This document shows, one piece after another, positions 54,941 to 64,000 of a stretch of DNA of 64,000 nt. Position 1 is the first letter of the stretch. Each line of letters begins with the position of its first letter. The DNA comes from Symbiodinium microadriaticum. Its lineage: Eukaryota; Sar; Dinophyceae; Suessiales; Symbiodiniaceae. A model generated the notes under the pieces. The model worked only from the letters and a program-made list of their open reading frames with translations. It had not been told where the DNA came from and searched no databases. The stretch spans positions 53,755 to 117,754 of the forward strand of contig LSRX01001561.1 of NCBI GenBank assembly GCA_001939145.1, given 5' to 3'. A program made the position numbers and the translations under genes.

Positions 54941-57669
54941 TGCATTCTGTACCCAAAACCAGGGACAGGGCCAAGGCGAGTGAGTGAGCCTGTGAGGTGA
55001 TTGATACTCGCAGGCCAAGCGTGCTGCTTAGCCTTCAAGCGACCCACGCAGGCGAAGGAGCGAGAGCGAAGTTGGCAGAAGCAGACCCAGGCGCAGAAAC
55101 GATTTGTTTGTGGTCTGAAAGTCTCCTCAGTTCGAAACTCCACAGCGTGTGCGAGCTGCACTCAGCCATGCTGAGCCTCAACCTGCTGCTGCTTGAACTA
55201 TACGTCTGACTCTTGCTAAATAAGAACGGCTCCACCCAAGAGCGAGTCTCGAACTAGTGGCTTCCCCCGAAAGTGCTCAGAAAGACGGATTTATACTCGC
55301 CTCTAGGACCGAGAGGTCCCGCCACATGGTACAGTGAATAACAACCAACGTACTGCAGCGATGTTGTTAACAAAAGATCACACAAGCGCTTGGCTGGGCA
55401 CCCAGGGTAATGTCACCTTGATGTCTCGCCGGCCTTGCAGCAGGGCGAACTGGACGAGATGCGCCTTGTGGACGGCATCGCAGGGGCTCGAAACATCTAC
55501 AGGCCATGGACTTTTTGACAGTCCTCGCAGTCCTCTTGATCTCAGTTGCAACCCTGAGCCTTGGCAGGCGCCGGGCCATGGCGGAAGAAACAGGAGGTGA
55601 GCAGGTGCTGCCGAAGCGCATTAAATTCGTGATGGACTGCAGCGGCTCCTTGGGCAAGTGAATCTTGTTTTGCCGGTGTGAAAGGTTAAGAGCTTCAAAA
55701 GGAATCCTTGGCCTCTGCTCATGGTTGAAGGGTCTTGAAAGGCTGGATAGCGGAGATCTTATCAAATTGCAAAGGAATTGGAATGGTGCCAAGACACATG
55801 TGTACAGCACTGCACTGTTGTGAATCGTTCAGGACCGTGTGAGTCCAAACGACGTGGATGCAAGGAATCTGGAATGTACGGCGAGCGAAATGTCTAAACA
55901 GAAGCTGGAGCAGCAGTGTGATCATGATTGTAATCCGCATCATCATCTATGCCTGCGCGAAGTCCAGAAGCTTCAGTTTCTTCTATCGTCAGTCATGACG
56001 GCCTGACACTAGCTCATGAAACTGTGCGTGGAGCGAAGTTTTGGGGCTGCCGCTCAGCTTGACCAGCTTTCGCTCTCTTCAGCCGAGGGTCTATGTATAC
56101 TTTCAACCGCATCGATCAGCGCCTGCAGCGGTTAATGGAAGCCTCCATATTTATCTTCGAGAGTTTCGCTGGCTTCGAGTACAAATACGAGCACCTTGCT
56201 GATACTGGCATTGTATAGTTCTAGTAAAGCTGGCTGCTCACATCCATGCAAGGCTTCTGCATGCATTGCATTCTCATGAGCCGGGTTTCGTTTGGACATT
56301 GCCAAGACACGGGCGTTCTTCCTCCCTTCATTTTGAGGGAACCCCACTTCAGAGCAGCCCTGACACAGTACGGGCATGAAAGCAGGTATGCCATGGTGGG
56401 ACACAGCGGAAGTGGCCCGGAAGCAGAAAGCCTCGTCGCATGGGCGAAGCCCCCCAAGAGTGCGAAGGACCACGGCCCTCACTGTGTCATGCCATGATGC
56501 ATTTTCCCTCGCATCATGAGCAAGGAGCAGCTGGCCATCGTGAAGCAGATGGCGGCCCATGCGCCCCTTGCTAGCAGCTCAAACTTCGCATACTACGCAT
56601 GGACAGAGACAGCTCATGGGGCTAGCGGTGGCTTCAGAAGTCTCCCACGTTGCACACAGACATAGCATGTAGCAGCTTGCTTGTACAGCCCATTTCTTCT
56701 GTGGAGCGTGACGAGTGCGCTGATTTCAAACTGTGTAATCATGCTGATCCATGGGCCGCTTAATAAGATCCCTCCGCTGCACTGTTGATAGGCAATATTC
56801 TCACAGTGGAGATCACACCCTGGAAGCTACCGACCGCGCCATCAAGGTTCCGACACAAACCGGCTTACTTATGGCCCGAAGACGCCCAAAGTATACTGTT
56901 TGTGTGCAGGACGTGCTGCGAAAGCCTGCGGATGAGTACTACGTATTTGTTGTGAGCGATGCCGACCTGGCGCGGTATGGGATCTCGCCTGCTGCCTGGA
57001 ACAAGATCCTGATGCAGGAGACTGTTTCGTGCCTCCAATTGGAGGCTTCAGTTTTTTGTACTCTGAAGTCGTCGTGTACTAGTGGCCACTCGTACGATTC
57101 CGCGAGAGATCTATCATGGTTTGCTGGTGAGCAGAGTGTGTCACATGCCACGTGACCAGGACAAGCGGGTAAACGCTTACATAATCCTCATCAGTTCCAA
57201 CACCGACGAAGCGGAAACGATCAAGTCGGGATTGACTGCAGGACGCCGATCCTAGTCAGATGCGATTGCACGTGGCGGTTCCGTCTATAAGAACAGATAC
57301 CGGCATGTGTTTCGATGTCAGATGTGATGCTGATGGCGGATATTGCAGCTGGTAACGACGGCGACCGCGAAGATGATGCTGATGATACGACGAAGGATAG
57401 TCGTCGCTTCGTCGCAGCAGCAGTGGTTGCATGTCCTGGAAGTGTGGCGTTTCCACGCGGTTCTGATGCTGATACTGGGAATAAGTTGTCGTCGTAATAG
57501 TCAGCTGTTCTGTCCTGGCTGATGGTCAGCAGATGTCGTAGTCCGGGTTTACGCCTATGCACTCAGACACTCTGGTGCAGGACATGGCTTCGTTTGTGAT
57601 CATAATGACTTGTTGGCCGTGACTTCCAAGCAGGTCTTCTCAGTGACCATGCTCCGAAATCGAACGTAG
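42088..57669 (+). CDS. VWA8: VWA8-like AAA+ ATPase with C-terminal von Willebrand A domain, about 35 exons
   Basis: Homologue of von Willebrand factor A domain-containing protein 8, a large dynein/midasin-like AAA+ protein found in mitochondria in animals. Fitted exons: 42088-42597, 42803-42874, 44065-44103, 44186-44239, 44298-44344, 44451-44544, 44757-44998, 45109-45400, 45573-45672, 45855-45973, 46488-46658, 46773-47042, 47114-47182, 47852-47991, 48038-48173, 48280-48354, 48693-49292, 49963-50022, 50442-50504, 51019-51129, about 51266-51346, 53890-53938, 54172-54279, 54389-54465, 54670-54739, 55052-55090, 55441-55502, 55568-55644, 56088-56190, 56386-56467, 56525-56562, 56792-56846, 56910-57017, 57160-57241, 57581-57669. 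Nearly all junctions agree in phase. Total about 1,460 residues against about 1,900 in human. Least certain: the end of 44451, the start of 44757, and both edges of 51266. Confidence 0.85.
45109..47182 (+). CDS. VWA8: VWA8-like gene, second AAA module (6 exons)
   Basis: Exon 45109-45400 begins after a pyrimidine-rich TTGTTCAG and carries DICLVGERGVGKTVL, an intact Walker A (GxxGxGKT). Exon 45573-45672 reads DMTARDLTLRCSTDDRGNTI, the family's DMTARDL motif. Exon 45855-45973 reads LAVLDGIHRLSPGALA, the Walker B region with DG in place of DE as in relatives. Exon 46488-46658 has FRVIATAEPP, the sensor region. Exon 46773-47042 is the helical lid (LSMRQLLHVSRRL). Exon 47114-47182 reads ALRMMREAMKGTGVQVDLEN. 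Introns between them contain AG/TA and GATA microsatellites at 46079-46260 and 47309-47420. Confidence 0.85.
46079..46260. repeat. AG and TA/TTTA microsatellites in VWA8 intron
   Basis: GAGAGA runs at 46079-46096 and 46139-46156, then ATTT/TATA runs ending in a (TA)n tract. They lie in the intron between exons 45855-45973 and 46488-46658. Confidence 0.9.
47309..47420. repeat. (TA)n-(GATA)n-(TA)n microsatellite in VWA8 intron
   Basis: A GATA core of about 11 units flanked by TA runs, in the 47183-47851 intron. It creates Tyr/Ile/Leu-rich minus-strand frames. Confidence 0.9.
47852..48354 (+). CDS. VWA8: VWA8-like gene, charged insertion between AAA modules 2 and 3 (3 exons)
   Basis: Three exons in matching phase: 47852-47991 (EIREGKRKSQLAEERGERLK, FPDWLLTSRG; donor GTGAGT), 48038-48173 (KPMLKEPAIGLRFMPDRRAE, LIQEETTKLHDEAVANRHQQ) and 48280-48354 (VMRLARDGLRTARSQRLALE). 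Together they give about 117 residues, rich in Lys, Arg and Glu and probably helical. They have no counterpart that I recall in animal or plant VWA8. Phase continuity (0 into 47852, 0 out of 48354) and position argue that they belong to this gene. A nested separate gene is the alternative. Confidence 0.55.
48693..51346 (+). CDS. VWA8: VWA8-like gene, third AAA module (5 exons)
   Basis: Exon 48693-49292 (200 codons, phase 0 at both ends) has LLLIGNQGVGKNKLADRFL (Walker A with GKN, as in the family), YLQLHRDTTVQSL, VLVIDEADKAP (intact Walker B), FRMIVLANRPGYPFLGNDF and ELLRSYGPSVPQ. Later exons give RLLGLFAELRHLVEER, SYPYSTRELVRIVRHLE, EVFADVFEFDWHDLKLRETL, and finally FDPTSKSKPMKHGNPN, the KHG motif that in relatives comes just before the glycine-rich linker. 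Only about 140 bases of intron separate the last two, leaving no room for the beta-propeller-like region of roughly 500 residues present here in animal VWA8. Confidence 0.8.
51347..53889. other. 2.5-kb intron of the VWA8-like gene
   Basis: The longest intron of the gene. It contains a GAT/ATG-rich microsatellite at about 52903-52950 and several open frames of 60-140 codons on both strands. None matches the expected missing VWA8 segment. Confidence 0.5.
53890..55502 (+). CDS. VWA8: VWA8-like gene, glycine-rich linker and helical region (6 exons)
   Basis: Exon 53890-53938 reads HIGEGPWDGGSGGTGT and joins in phase to 54172-54279, AGIGGRAGPYRLDVGQEL. This gives the family's H-V-G-G-x-x-W-A-G-G-T-G-G...AGLGG-x-GGPYRLD signature. 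The next exons read ARQMADEAYAHRLSELKMSA, YRRLLQPVEAQISAFRLVL, AKERERSWQKQTQ (39 bases) and GELDEMRLVDGIAGARNIYR. The order and phases follow the family exactly. All six donors here are GC. Confidence 0.85.
54906..54938. repeat. (CTG)n run in VWA8 intron
   Basis: Ten CTG units and a GTTGCC end within the 54740-55051 intron. Serine/alanine runs on either strand are artefacts. Confidence 0.85.
55568..57669 (+). CDS. VWA8: VWA8-like gene, C-terminal von Willebrand A domain (8 exons)
   Basis: The metal-binding (MIDAS) residues are complete. D-x-S-x-S is DCSGS and is split by the intron 55645-56087 (codon G|GG). The threonine lies in SGDHTLEATDRAIK (56792-56846) and the aspartate in VVSDADLARYG (56910-57017). 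Other family blocks are MYTFNRIDQRLQRLMEA, YAMVGHSGSG, EQLAIVKQMAAHA, VNAYIILISSN and GHGFVCDHND. The TAG at 57667-57669 ends a short C-terminus (SVTMLRNRT) similar to the family's FTSTMLSSV-type end. Exons are 38-108 bases, with donors GC, GA and one GT. Confidence 0.9.
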
Positions 57670-59651
57670 CTCTCCACTTTCGCGAATGTGGAGGGTAAGC
57701 AGGTAGACGCTGGGAGTCATAAACCCGAGCAGGAACCCGAGCCAAAGTCCGACATTCGTAGCGGCCGCAAACCCTCCACTCGTGATTCCAAATTAAGTCG
57801 TACAGCGGTCAATGGACACGGCTTAGAAAGCATGGAGGGACTGGCATCTCGCCTCAACCCTGCGAAGCTTGCCATTCGCATCCAGTATTGGAACGCGAAA
57901 AAAGATTGCACGCAGATCATGAGCTCCTACATTTGCGCGATGTCGCTTGTAGCTCGACCGGCTGGCCGCTCAAGACTCGACCTGCGAAGAGCTATCTGGT
58001 AGGGAGCTTCAGCCGCTTGAAAGAGAGAGGTCTAATCACCAGAGCCCTTGAGGAAAGGCTATGACATGGCCCGCCGTGAGGTTGATACGGTTCCTGCGGA
58101 TGTCCGCAGCTGGATTCTTGATCAGGTGTTTCGGGAGCTCTCAAGCTACTTATGTGGTTGGCTCTTCAGATGGCATGATCCATGAATGCCTCTTCAACAC
58201 AGTCGAACGCTTCCCTTGCTTTCATGGAAATAAAAGGCTTGGATATCATTTCTTGTGGTCATACTCTGACATTCGCTGCGGGACCCCTGCATCGATATCT
58301 TAGACCTGGTTCTGCCGCGCGGAGCCGCGGTGCTTTTGAACCGTTAAAAACTACCCCGGAGGCACCAGAAGCCCATGAACCCTAAAGATCCAACAGTCCA
58401 ACGTGTCCGAAACCGATGTCGACCCATGCTTTCATCCACCGGGGTGGATGAATCCCATAAGCTCTCAACTGTAGCCATGCGACACACTTAGGGGTAATTT
58501 AAGGTGTCGGAGTCACAATCGATCTTTGCCTTATGACTCGTGAGGGCTTTTGAGTACGGCAGTCGTTTGACACATGCCTCCAACCATGTGCTATTTTCTT
58601 GCAGTGAGTAAGTGACAGTTTGAATTGGCAAAGAGGCTTCTTGTGATACTCGAAAGAGTACTTTTTTAGCTTCCTCAGTTTTTGCAGCTAAAGCCCTTGC
58701 CCCTAAATCTGAAGCCACACGGCCTCAAAGCTGAGTGCCTGAAGACCTTGAGTTCTCCTCGTCGTTATCGTCATCCCAGTTTTGCTTGCAGGGCTAGGGG
58801 CTTTTGCTTTTGATTCAAGCTACTATTGCTTGTGGGTGCCGCCAGTGCTACTTATAGCGAAACCTATCGCACCGCCTTCAGAAGCAGAGGCATCGAAGAG
58901 CTTCCGCGCTCGCATATGCTTAGGTTTACTGTCACATCCTCCTCGTAGAGTAGAGTGGTGCCCAGTACGAGCACTGGATGTGCATACAGTCACGGACTTT
59001 TCTGCTTAGAGTGCCGGAGTTTGCTATTTTGGCATGATGTGTAGCTTTGGCACGGCACCTTTGCTTTTGCTGTCCGTTGCTGGGCTTTCCGCAACGAAGC
59101 AGCGCTGTCGACGCACAGTGGAGTGTAAGGTCTAGGGCTGTAGGCCATTACAGGGTTCTTGCATTCAGAGTCGTTGTTTCAAACAGGGTCTTGGTGGGGT
59201 TTAGGGATTTGGCCTCACGACATCGAGGACAAGCTCGAGGTTCACGTGATCTAGCAACTGACACCCATCTACCAGCTGTTGACCCACAGCCGGCCTTTTG
59301 GAACCCTTCTCCTCAAAGCCCAATTCAATGCAACACGGCGGGCACAAGGACTCGGCCAATGCCGCCTCAGCAACAAAAGAGTAGGAAGAGCTTTCAACAT
59401 GTTTCAACGGGACTTCAGGATTTTCTGGTTTGTGAAGAATCAGCTTGTTTGATTCAGGGGTCCTCGGAAAGACGATTCTGCCATGTAGGGTTGCTTCATT
59501 TAGCATTCCGCTTCCGAGCCCTGTGCAGACACGTGAGCCTGGAATTTTGGTGCGGTGGAAGTTGCAGCGCATGCTGTGCACGGTGTCTCTGCTGCCCAGA
59601 AGCTCAAGACCGAACCGTATCAGTTTAGAAGCAGCTGTGGTGGTCCACACC
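57670..59651. other. Spacer between VWA8-like gene and sulfotransferase gene
   Basis: No gene supported. A plus-strand frame at 57688-58002 and a minus-strand frame at 58718-58488 (reading VLFRVSQEASLPIQTV and STWLEACVKRL) look somewhat protein-like but are unrecognised. The first kilobase could hold the VWA8 3' UTR. Confidence 0.4.
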
Positions 59652-60668
59652 ATGTGCGGCGGAAATTTCCTCCGCTTTGCACTCACTCTTTCTTTCTTGG
59701 GCCTTGGTGTCGGACGTGGCGAGCGCTCAGAGCCGGCGGAGGAGAGGGCTGTCATTACACTTCTGCAGCAAAAGCTCGTCCTGTCCCAAATGCACAGCCA
59801 AAGTCCCGAAGAACGGCTGCACGATGCAGAGCCAATGTCTTGGTTGCATTTTCCCAAGGCTGGTAGCTCCTTCATCAACGCAATGATCCATTTGCCGGGT
59901 GTGTGTCCCGGCATGGACAACAGGACCCTGGGTCATGACTTACTCGGAGACTGCTGGCTGACGAAATGGAAAGCTGCTGTTTGTCCCAATGCTTGTGACC
60001 CTGCCGCGTTTGTATGCCCAGAGCATCCGTTCTATGAGAAGCATCCTACGATAAGCAACTACTCTGCGCAGCGTGGGAAGCTGATGGCGATGTTCCGTGA
60101 TCCTGACCAGCGCATACTTTCCGGCTACCATGATGATGACAACAATTTAGCCGCCATAGACTATGCCGACTACCTGGAGGAAGACTTGCGAATCCAGAAC
60201 TGTACATATTTCGGATCGGACGTGCCCAAGCGAAATTTGCTGGACTTCGCTGAATCGTGGAAGGGCGGTATGGCCTACCAGATTGTGACTGAGCATCCGG
60301 TCACACAAACACTGCATCCAAACCGTCCGAGCACGACTCGGGACCAGGCGGAGGAGGCAGCTCGCAGGGTACGAGAAGGCTTTGCTTTCGTTGGCATCAG
60401 TGAAGAGTGGGACTTGTCAATCTGCCTCTTTCACAAAATGTTTGGGGGAGTCTGCGAAGCTAGTAATTTTGTGGATACGCGACCAAGCTCTGATGGAAAA
60501 TCTGCAGACTCGGACTACGACACCTCGGTACTGATGGGCTGGCATGACGACCTCGATGAATTAGTTTACGAAGCAGCCCTCAGTGTATTCCGCAAAAGCC
60601 TGATCAGCTTCAATGTGTCCCATGAAACGTGCCAGGAATGCTACCGCCACGCAGGATTTGAGGTTTAG
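59652..60668 (+). CDS. Sulfotransferase-like secretory protein, intronless
   Basis: Likely a Golgi or secreted sulfotransferase using PAPS. A hydrophobic N-terminus from the ATG at 59652 (FLRFALTLSFLGLGVG) acts as signal peptide or type II anchor. The 5'-phosphosulfate loop is WLHFPKAGSSFINAMIH (F-P-K-x-G-S-S) and the 3'-phosphate binding part is FRDPDQRILSGYHDD (R-D-P-x-x-R-x-x-S-x-Y). Later GFAFVGISEEWDLSICLFHK is the F-V-G-x-x-E-x-x-x-x-S segment seen in Golgi sulfotransferases. Cysteines are numerous, and NRT, NYS, NCT and NVS are possible glycosylation sites. The product is 338 residues in one exon. The frame is open upstream to 59445 without other support. The acceptor (glycan, protein or small molecule) is not deducible. 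Confidence 0.85.
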   Translation: MCGGNFLRFALTLSFLGLGVGRGERSEPAEERAVITLLQQKLVLSQMHSQSPEERLHDAEPMSWLHFPKAGSSFINAMIHLPGVCPGMDNRTLGHDLLGDCWLTKWKAAVCPNACDPAAFVCPEHPFYEKHPTISNYSAQRGKLMAMFRDPDQRILSGYHDDDNNLAAIDYADYLEEDLRIQNCTYFGSDVPKRNLLDFAESWKGGMAYQIVTEHPVTQTLHPNRPSTTRDQAEEAARRVREGFAFVGISEEWDLSICLFHKMFGGVCEASNFVDTRPSSDGKSADSDYDTSVLMGWHDDLDELVYEAALSVFRKSLISFNVSHETCQECYRHAGFEV

Positions 60669-63397
60669 CTGAATGCAGTTTCAGGATTTTGCAGAGATGC
60701 CCGTGCTCTGCACGGACGTCGAACTCACCCGCAGATAGCGCTTGGAAAACAGATCGCTCCGAGAGTTTCGTTCGGGCATATTGGCTTGTGGATCTTCATC
60801 AGGCTTGTTGCAAACACCAGGAATCGTGGCAGCCCTTTTTGGGCCAAACTCGTCGGTGGGCGAGGTCACTACGATCACAGGATGTGGTAACATGTCATAA
60901 CAGTCACGAGTATCATTACCATACTCCGCAGCCTTACAAGACATGTTGCCACCCAGTCGTTTGTCTCTTCCGAATTCAGAGCAGAGCAGCCAGTCGAGCG
61001 AGAGCCGTATGAGCCGTGAAATGTCAATCTCGAACTTGTAAAGCCAGGCCACGCAAGAGGTTCTGTACTGCCGTAAACATTGTCATGGGACAGCATGGGC
61101 ATGGAAAATCTCAGACGGAGATGCTGTGTTGTATGGCTTGTACATTTGGTGAAATGTAGCTGAGAATTTGCCGTGACGAAGAAGTTCGCAATCGCGATGC
61201 TCAGAGCATGTACAGCTACAAGACACAAGACGGACGCGTTCCAGAGCCACACAAGTACTTTCAGCACCGACAAGGCTACCAGCCATGTCAGAGAAACCTT
61301 GCAAAATCGCCACGATAGCCTTGAAGAGATCAGGGTAGACGGGAAGGAAGGTCTGTGCCTGGCATGGCGAGACTTGCATCAGCTGCTCTCCGTCTTGCGC
61401 CTCGATTGGAATTCTGCTTGCCTTCCACGAACAGCCCCCTAAGTACCCGCAAAAAGCCCGGACTGCTTTAGCAGATTCCAAGCGTGTGCCACGGTCCGTG
61501 CGGGGATATCAGGCTCTTTCGAGTCGATCTTGGCCTGGGTCCGCATCTGAGACCGAGTGAGGGTCACTGCCGTACTTTACGAGCACCAGGAATCGGGGGA
61601 CCAAGTAGGACCAACCTTGAGAGCAAAAACACCAAGGTCAGAAGGTTTTGTCGGTAGCATTGCTGCTGAGACTTAGACGCCACTCTTGATGATTTAGGTG
61701 TTACCATAAGGACTAGCAACAATCATCTTGCAACCGTAGTCATCGCCGTGGACTGCGAATGCTGGCGACAATCGATGTCAAGTGGAGTTCTATCCAGGAC
61801 ATCCCTCTTTACAGTTGATCATGCCGAGGGTTTAAGATTCAAGGCTCCGCAGATACAACAAGGAGGCACTCCCTTGCCTCACCCCGAAACATAACACAGA
61901 ACTGTGGCAGTGCCGCATGCTATGTCTTTCGGCGCAGTGCTATCGCTCCTGGCCGCCTCATCCTAAACCACAGCCACTGAAAACAGTCCCACGTAACCTA
62001 AGCTCCATGTGTTGCTTCGGCTTCAGCCAGGGTTTTCGCTGTTTGGGTATGTTGCCCTGTGCGACCATTGCATACATATATATATATATATATATATGTA
62101 CGTATGTGTATATATACATATATATATATGTATATATATATATACATGTATGTGTATATATGTGTATATATGTGTATATATGTATATACATGTATTTATT
62201 TATTCAATCATTTATGTATTTATTAAGTTGTTTGCTTACTTACCTTTGTCATTATATGTTTGTTTTAATACACATTCATCTATGTGTTGTTTATTTAAAC
62301 TCGTCTTTGTACTTATTTTTCTACATTTGTGAGAGGCTTTGAAGTCAGGGGTCAAAATGCAAGACAAGCCTGTCATTCTTGACATAAGATTGTGAAGTTT
62401 GTGGTTTTCTGAATCAGGGGTGCATGAGAAAACCTGTGACAAGCTGCAGGTTTCTTCATGGGAGGTTCTTGTCTTTGAGGGCAGGGGTTCCTGATGCCGC
62501 CTCTTGCACATGCGGCGATTTTATGTAACGTGTGCTTGGAGTGCGTTGGGATTGGGATTCGGGCTTGGGGCCTTCGAACTTTTGCGACGTGGGAGAGTGT
62601 TGATTCGGCAAAGCCTGTTTCGTTGCTGTCGCAGGTCATCACGTTCAAGACAATTAGGGTTGCTTTATTGCCGACTGCATCCCGCAACCATACGCTTATC
62701 TAAGCGAGCAGAGACAGGAGATCACAGGGCACTTTTGCTTTCCTGCTAAGATGGTCCTCGATCCATGCGGATTCATTGTTGAGGTGTTCTCCGAGATGCA
62801 CGAGTGTTGAACTCTGGGATCTGAATCCCTGAGCCTTACACGCCGTCAGGGTACCAAGAGAGTCCATAAATACACAATTCTCGAAACACCAACCCTGAAC
62901 TCCGAGGTTCAAAGCAACAAAGGCACCTGGATCAGCTAGAAGCCGCAAGAACTCGATAACTCCATGTCGTTTCACTTTGCTAGCGCTCTCAACCCCGCGC
63001 CCTGAATCCTGAATTTCGCCATACCCTAAATCAACCCGCTCAGAGCATTGCATTTCAAAGTGTTAGGATGATGATAGCCAGAAGCCTCTTGCTTTTCGTT
63101 TTAGGGTTTCGCTTCGATGGTTTCAGGTTGAAGAAATGATTCTGGTTTGGGGTCGAGGCTTTGGCTTCCGGGCGAAACATGTCAAAATCCGCTTGTGATT
63201 CCTTTCCAACCCTGTAAAACAACACTTTACTGGCGGTGCAACACAGGTGAGGCCCTGTAGACCTGCAAAGCCTCCTTGAAAAAAACCTTGTAAATGCGAA
63301 GTTTGCTTTTGTTGTTACAAAACATTTATTCAATCTTGCACCGTACTCTAAACACATAATTTCTTCAATTTAAACGTGCGCAGCCGTGTAAGTCCTG
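60669..63397. other. Stretch without recognised gene
   Basis: Short frames on both strands, no domain recognised. A (TA)n / TATG-rich tract lies at 62072-62200. Sequence near 62990-63110 includes isolated CCCTAAA/TTTAGGG-like units leading to the block at 63398. Confidence 0.5.
62072..62200. repeat. (TA)n / (TATG)n microsatellite
   Basis: Alternating TA, GTATATAT and TGTATA units, followed by T-rich sequence to about 62330. Tyr/Ile-rich frames are artefacts. Confidence 0.9.
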
Positions 63398-63712
63398 GCT
63401 TAGGGTTTAGGGCTTAGGGTGTTAGGGCGTTAGGATGTTAGGGTGTTAGGATGTTAGGATGTCTGGGCGCGAGGGTGTTGGGGTGCTAGGGTGCTAGGTT
63501 GCGAGGGTGCTAGGGTGCTAAGGTGCTACAGGGTGTCAGGGTGTCAGGGTGTTAATGTGCTAGGGTGTTAGGGTGTGAGGGTGTTGGGGTTTAATAGCTT
63601 TATGGGTTTATGGATTTATGGGGTTAGAGTTTAGGGTCCGGGGTTTAGGGTTTGGGTTTAGGGTTGAGGGTGTTAGGGTGTTAGGGCTTATTAATTAGGG
63701 TTCAGGGTTCTG
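63398..63712 (+). repeat. Degenerate TTAGGG-family block
   Basis: Starts with TTAGGGTTTAGGGCTTAGGG and continues as GTGTTAGG/GTGCTAGG octamers, then returns to GTTTAGGG. It is longer and more diverged than the block at 35246 and has the same strand polarity. Confidence 0.8.
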
Positions 63713-64000
63713 TTGCTTTTGATGCTTGCTCGGTATCTGGGGGACATGGTGATCGGAATGCTTGCCGGGTGGTCTTCTGTGCACCGGCGCTGTTGGCGAA
63801 GAAGTTCGTGGTGCCAGGCTCTTTCAGTTAGCCACTCGTCCTCTCATGATCTGGCACGAAAGGCGGCTCAGCTGGCCCCGTGTCGGTAACCACTCCGAAT
63901 ACTGGATTGTGGGAGATGAGTGGGGCTGGACCTCGCGGTTGGCCGTGCAGGAGGGCTCATCCAAAGACCCGGTGATGCTAGTGTGGACCTCTTTCTTGGC

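Noticed and set aside
59445-59651. Upstream extension of the sulfotransferase reading frame
   Set aside because: The frame is open, but the ATG at 59652 immediately precedes a hydrophobic signal/anchor segment, and the upstream part shows no similarity to the family.
1-64000. tRNA, rRNA or other structured RNA genes
   Set aside because: No cloverleaf with conserved tRNA arms and no ribosomal RNA core sequence was recognised by eye on either strand; a covariance-model scan was not possible.

Overview
The window looks like nuclear DNA of a dinoflagellate, most likely a Symbiodiniaceae-type alga. Five things point there. Recognisable genes are cut into many small exons whose introns end in AG but mostly begin with GC or GA instead of GT. 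Every recognised host gene lies on the + strand. Ankyrin-repeat exons are abundant. Degenerate TTTAGGG-type telomere-like repeats lie inside the sequence. Large amounts of microsatellite and retroelement debris fill the rest. No bacterial, viral or organellar gene organisation was seen.

Layout. 1-4.8 kb: no recognisable gene. 4.8-8.7 kb: an MFS transporter of the ProP/SP-like type (5234-6792), bracketed by two ankyrin-like exons. 9.2-13.5 kb: a decayed retroelement with an A/C-rich plus strand, encoding a GIY-YIG endonuclease-like domain upstream of a region that resembles the segment preceding reverse transcriptase in dinoflagellate elements. A copia-type RNase H end follows at 13.9-14.1 kb. 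15.4-22.5 kb: about eleven short ankyrin-repeat exons, with a complete intronless mitochondrial PDK-family kinase (17238-18362) among them. 22.5-27 kb: repeats and unrecognised sequence. 27.0-32.6 kb: a SEL1L/HRD3-like ER-associated degradation gene whose second visible intron (3.8 kb) is packed with GTT microsatellites, hairpins and a 174-bp palindrome. 32.6-37.5 kb: no recognised gene, but an unusual cluster of telomere-like blocks, a 31-bp tandem array, a 40-bp array and seven copies of a GTCA-N4-TGAC motif. 39.2-39.9 kb: ACT trinucleotide tract. 40.8-41.5 kb: minus-strand LINE with a large internal deletion. 42.1-57.7 kb: a VWA8 homologue of about 35 exons and roughly 1,460 residues. 59.65-60.67 kb: a sulfotransferase-like secretory protein. 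63.4-63.7 kb: another telomere-like block.

How the genes relate. They do not form an operon or an obvious pathway. PDK and VWA8 are expected in mitochondria; the SEL1L-like protein and the sulfotransferase belong to the secretory pathway; the MFS protein is a membrane transporter. Their shared orientation fits the unidirectional gene arrays known in dinoflagellates. Exon coordinates were fitted by hand from family similarity recalled from knowledge, splice dinucleotides and reading phase. No alignment or transcript was available, so individual junctions may be off by a few bases.
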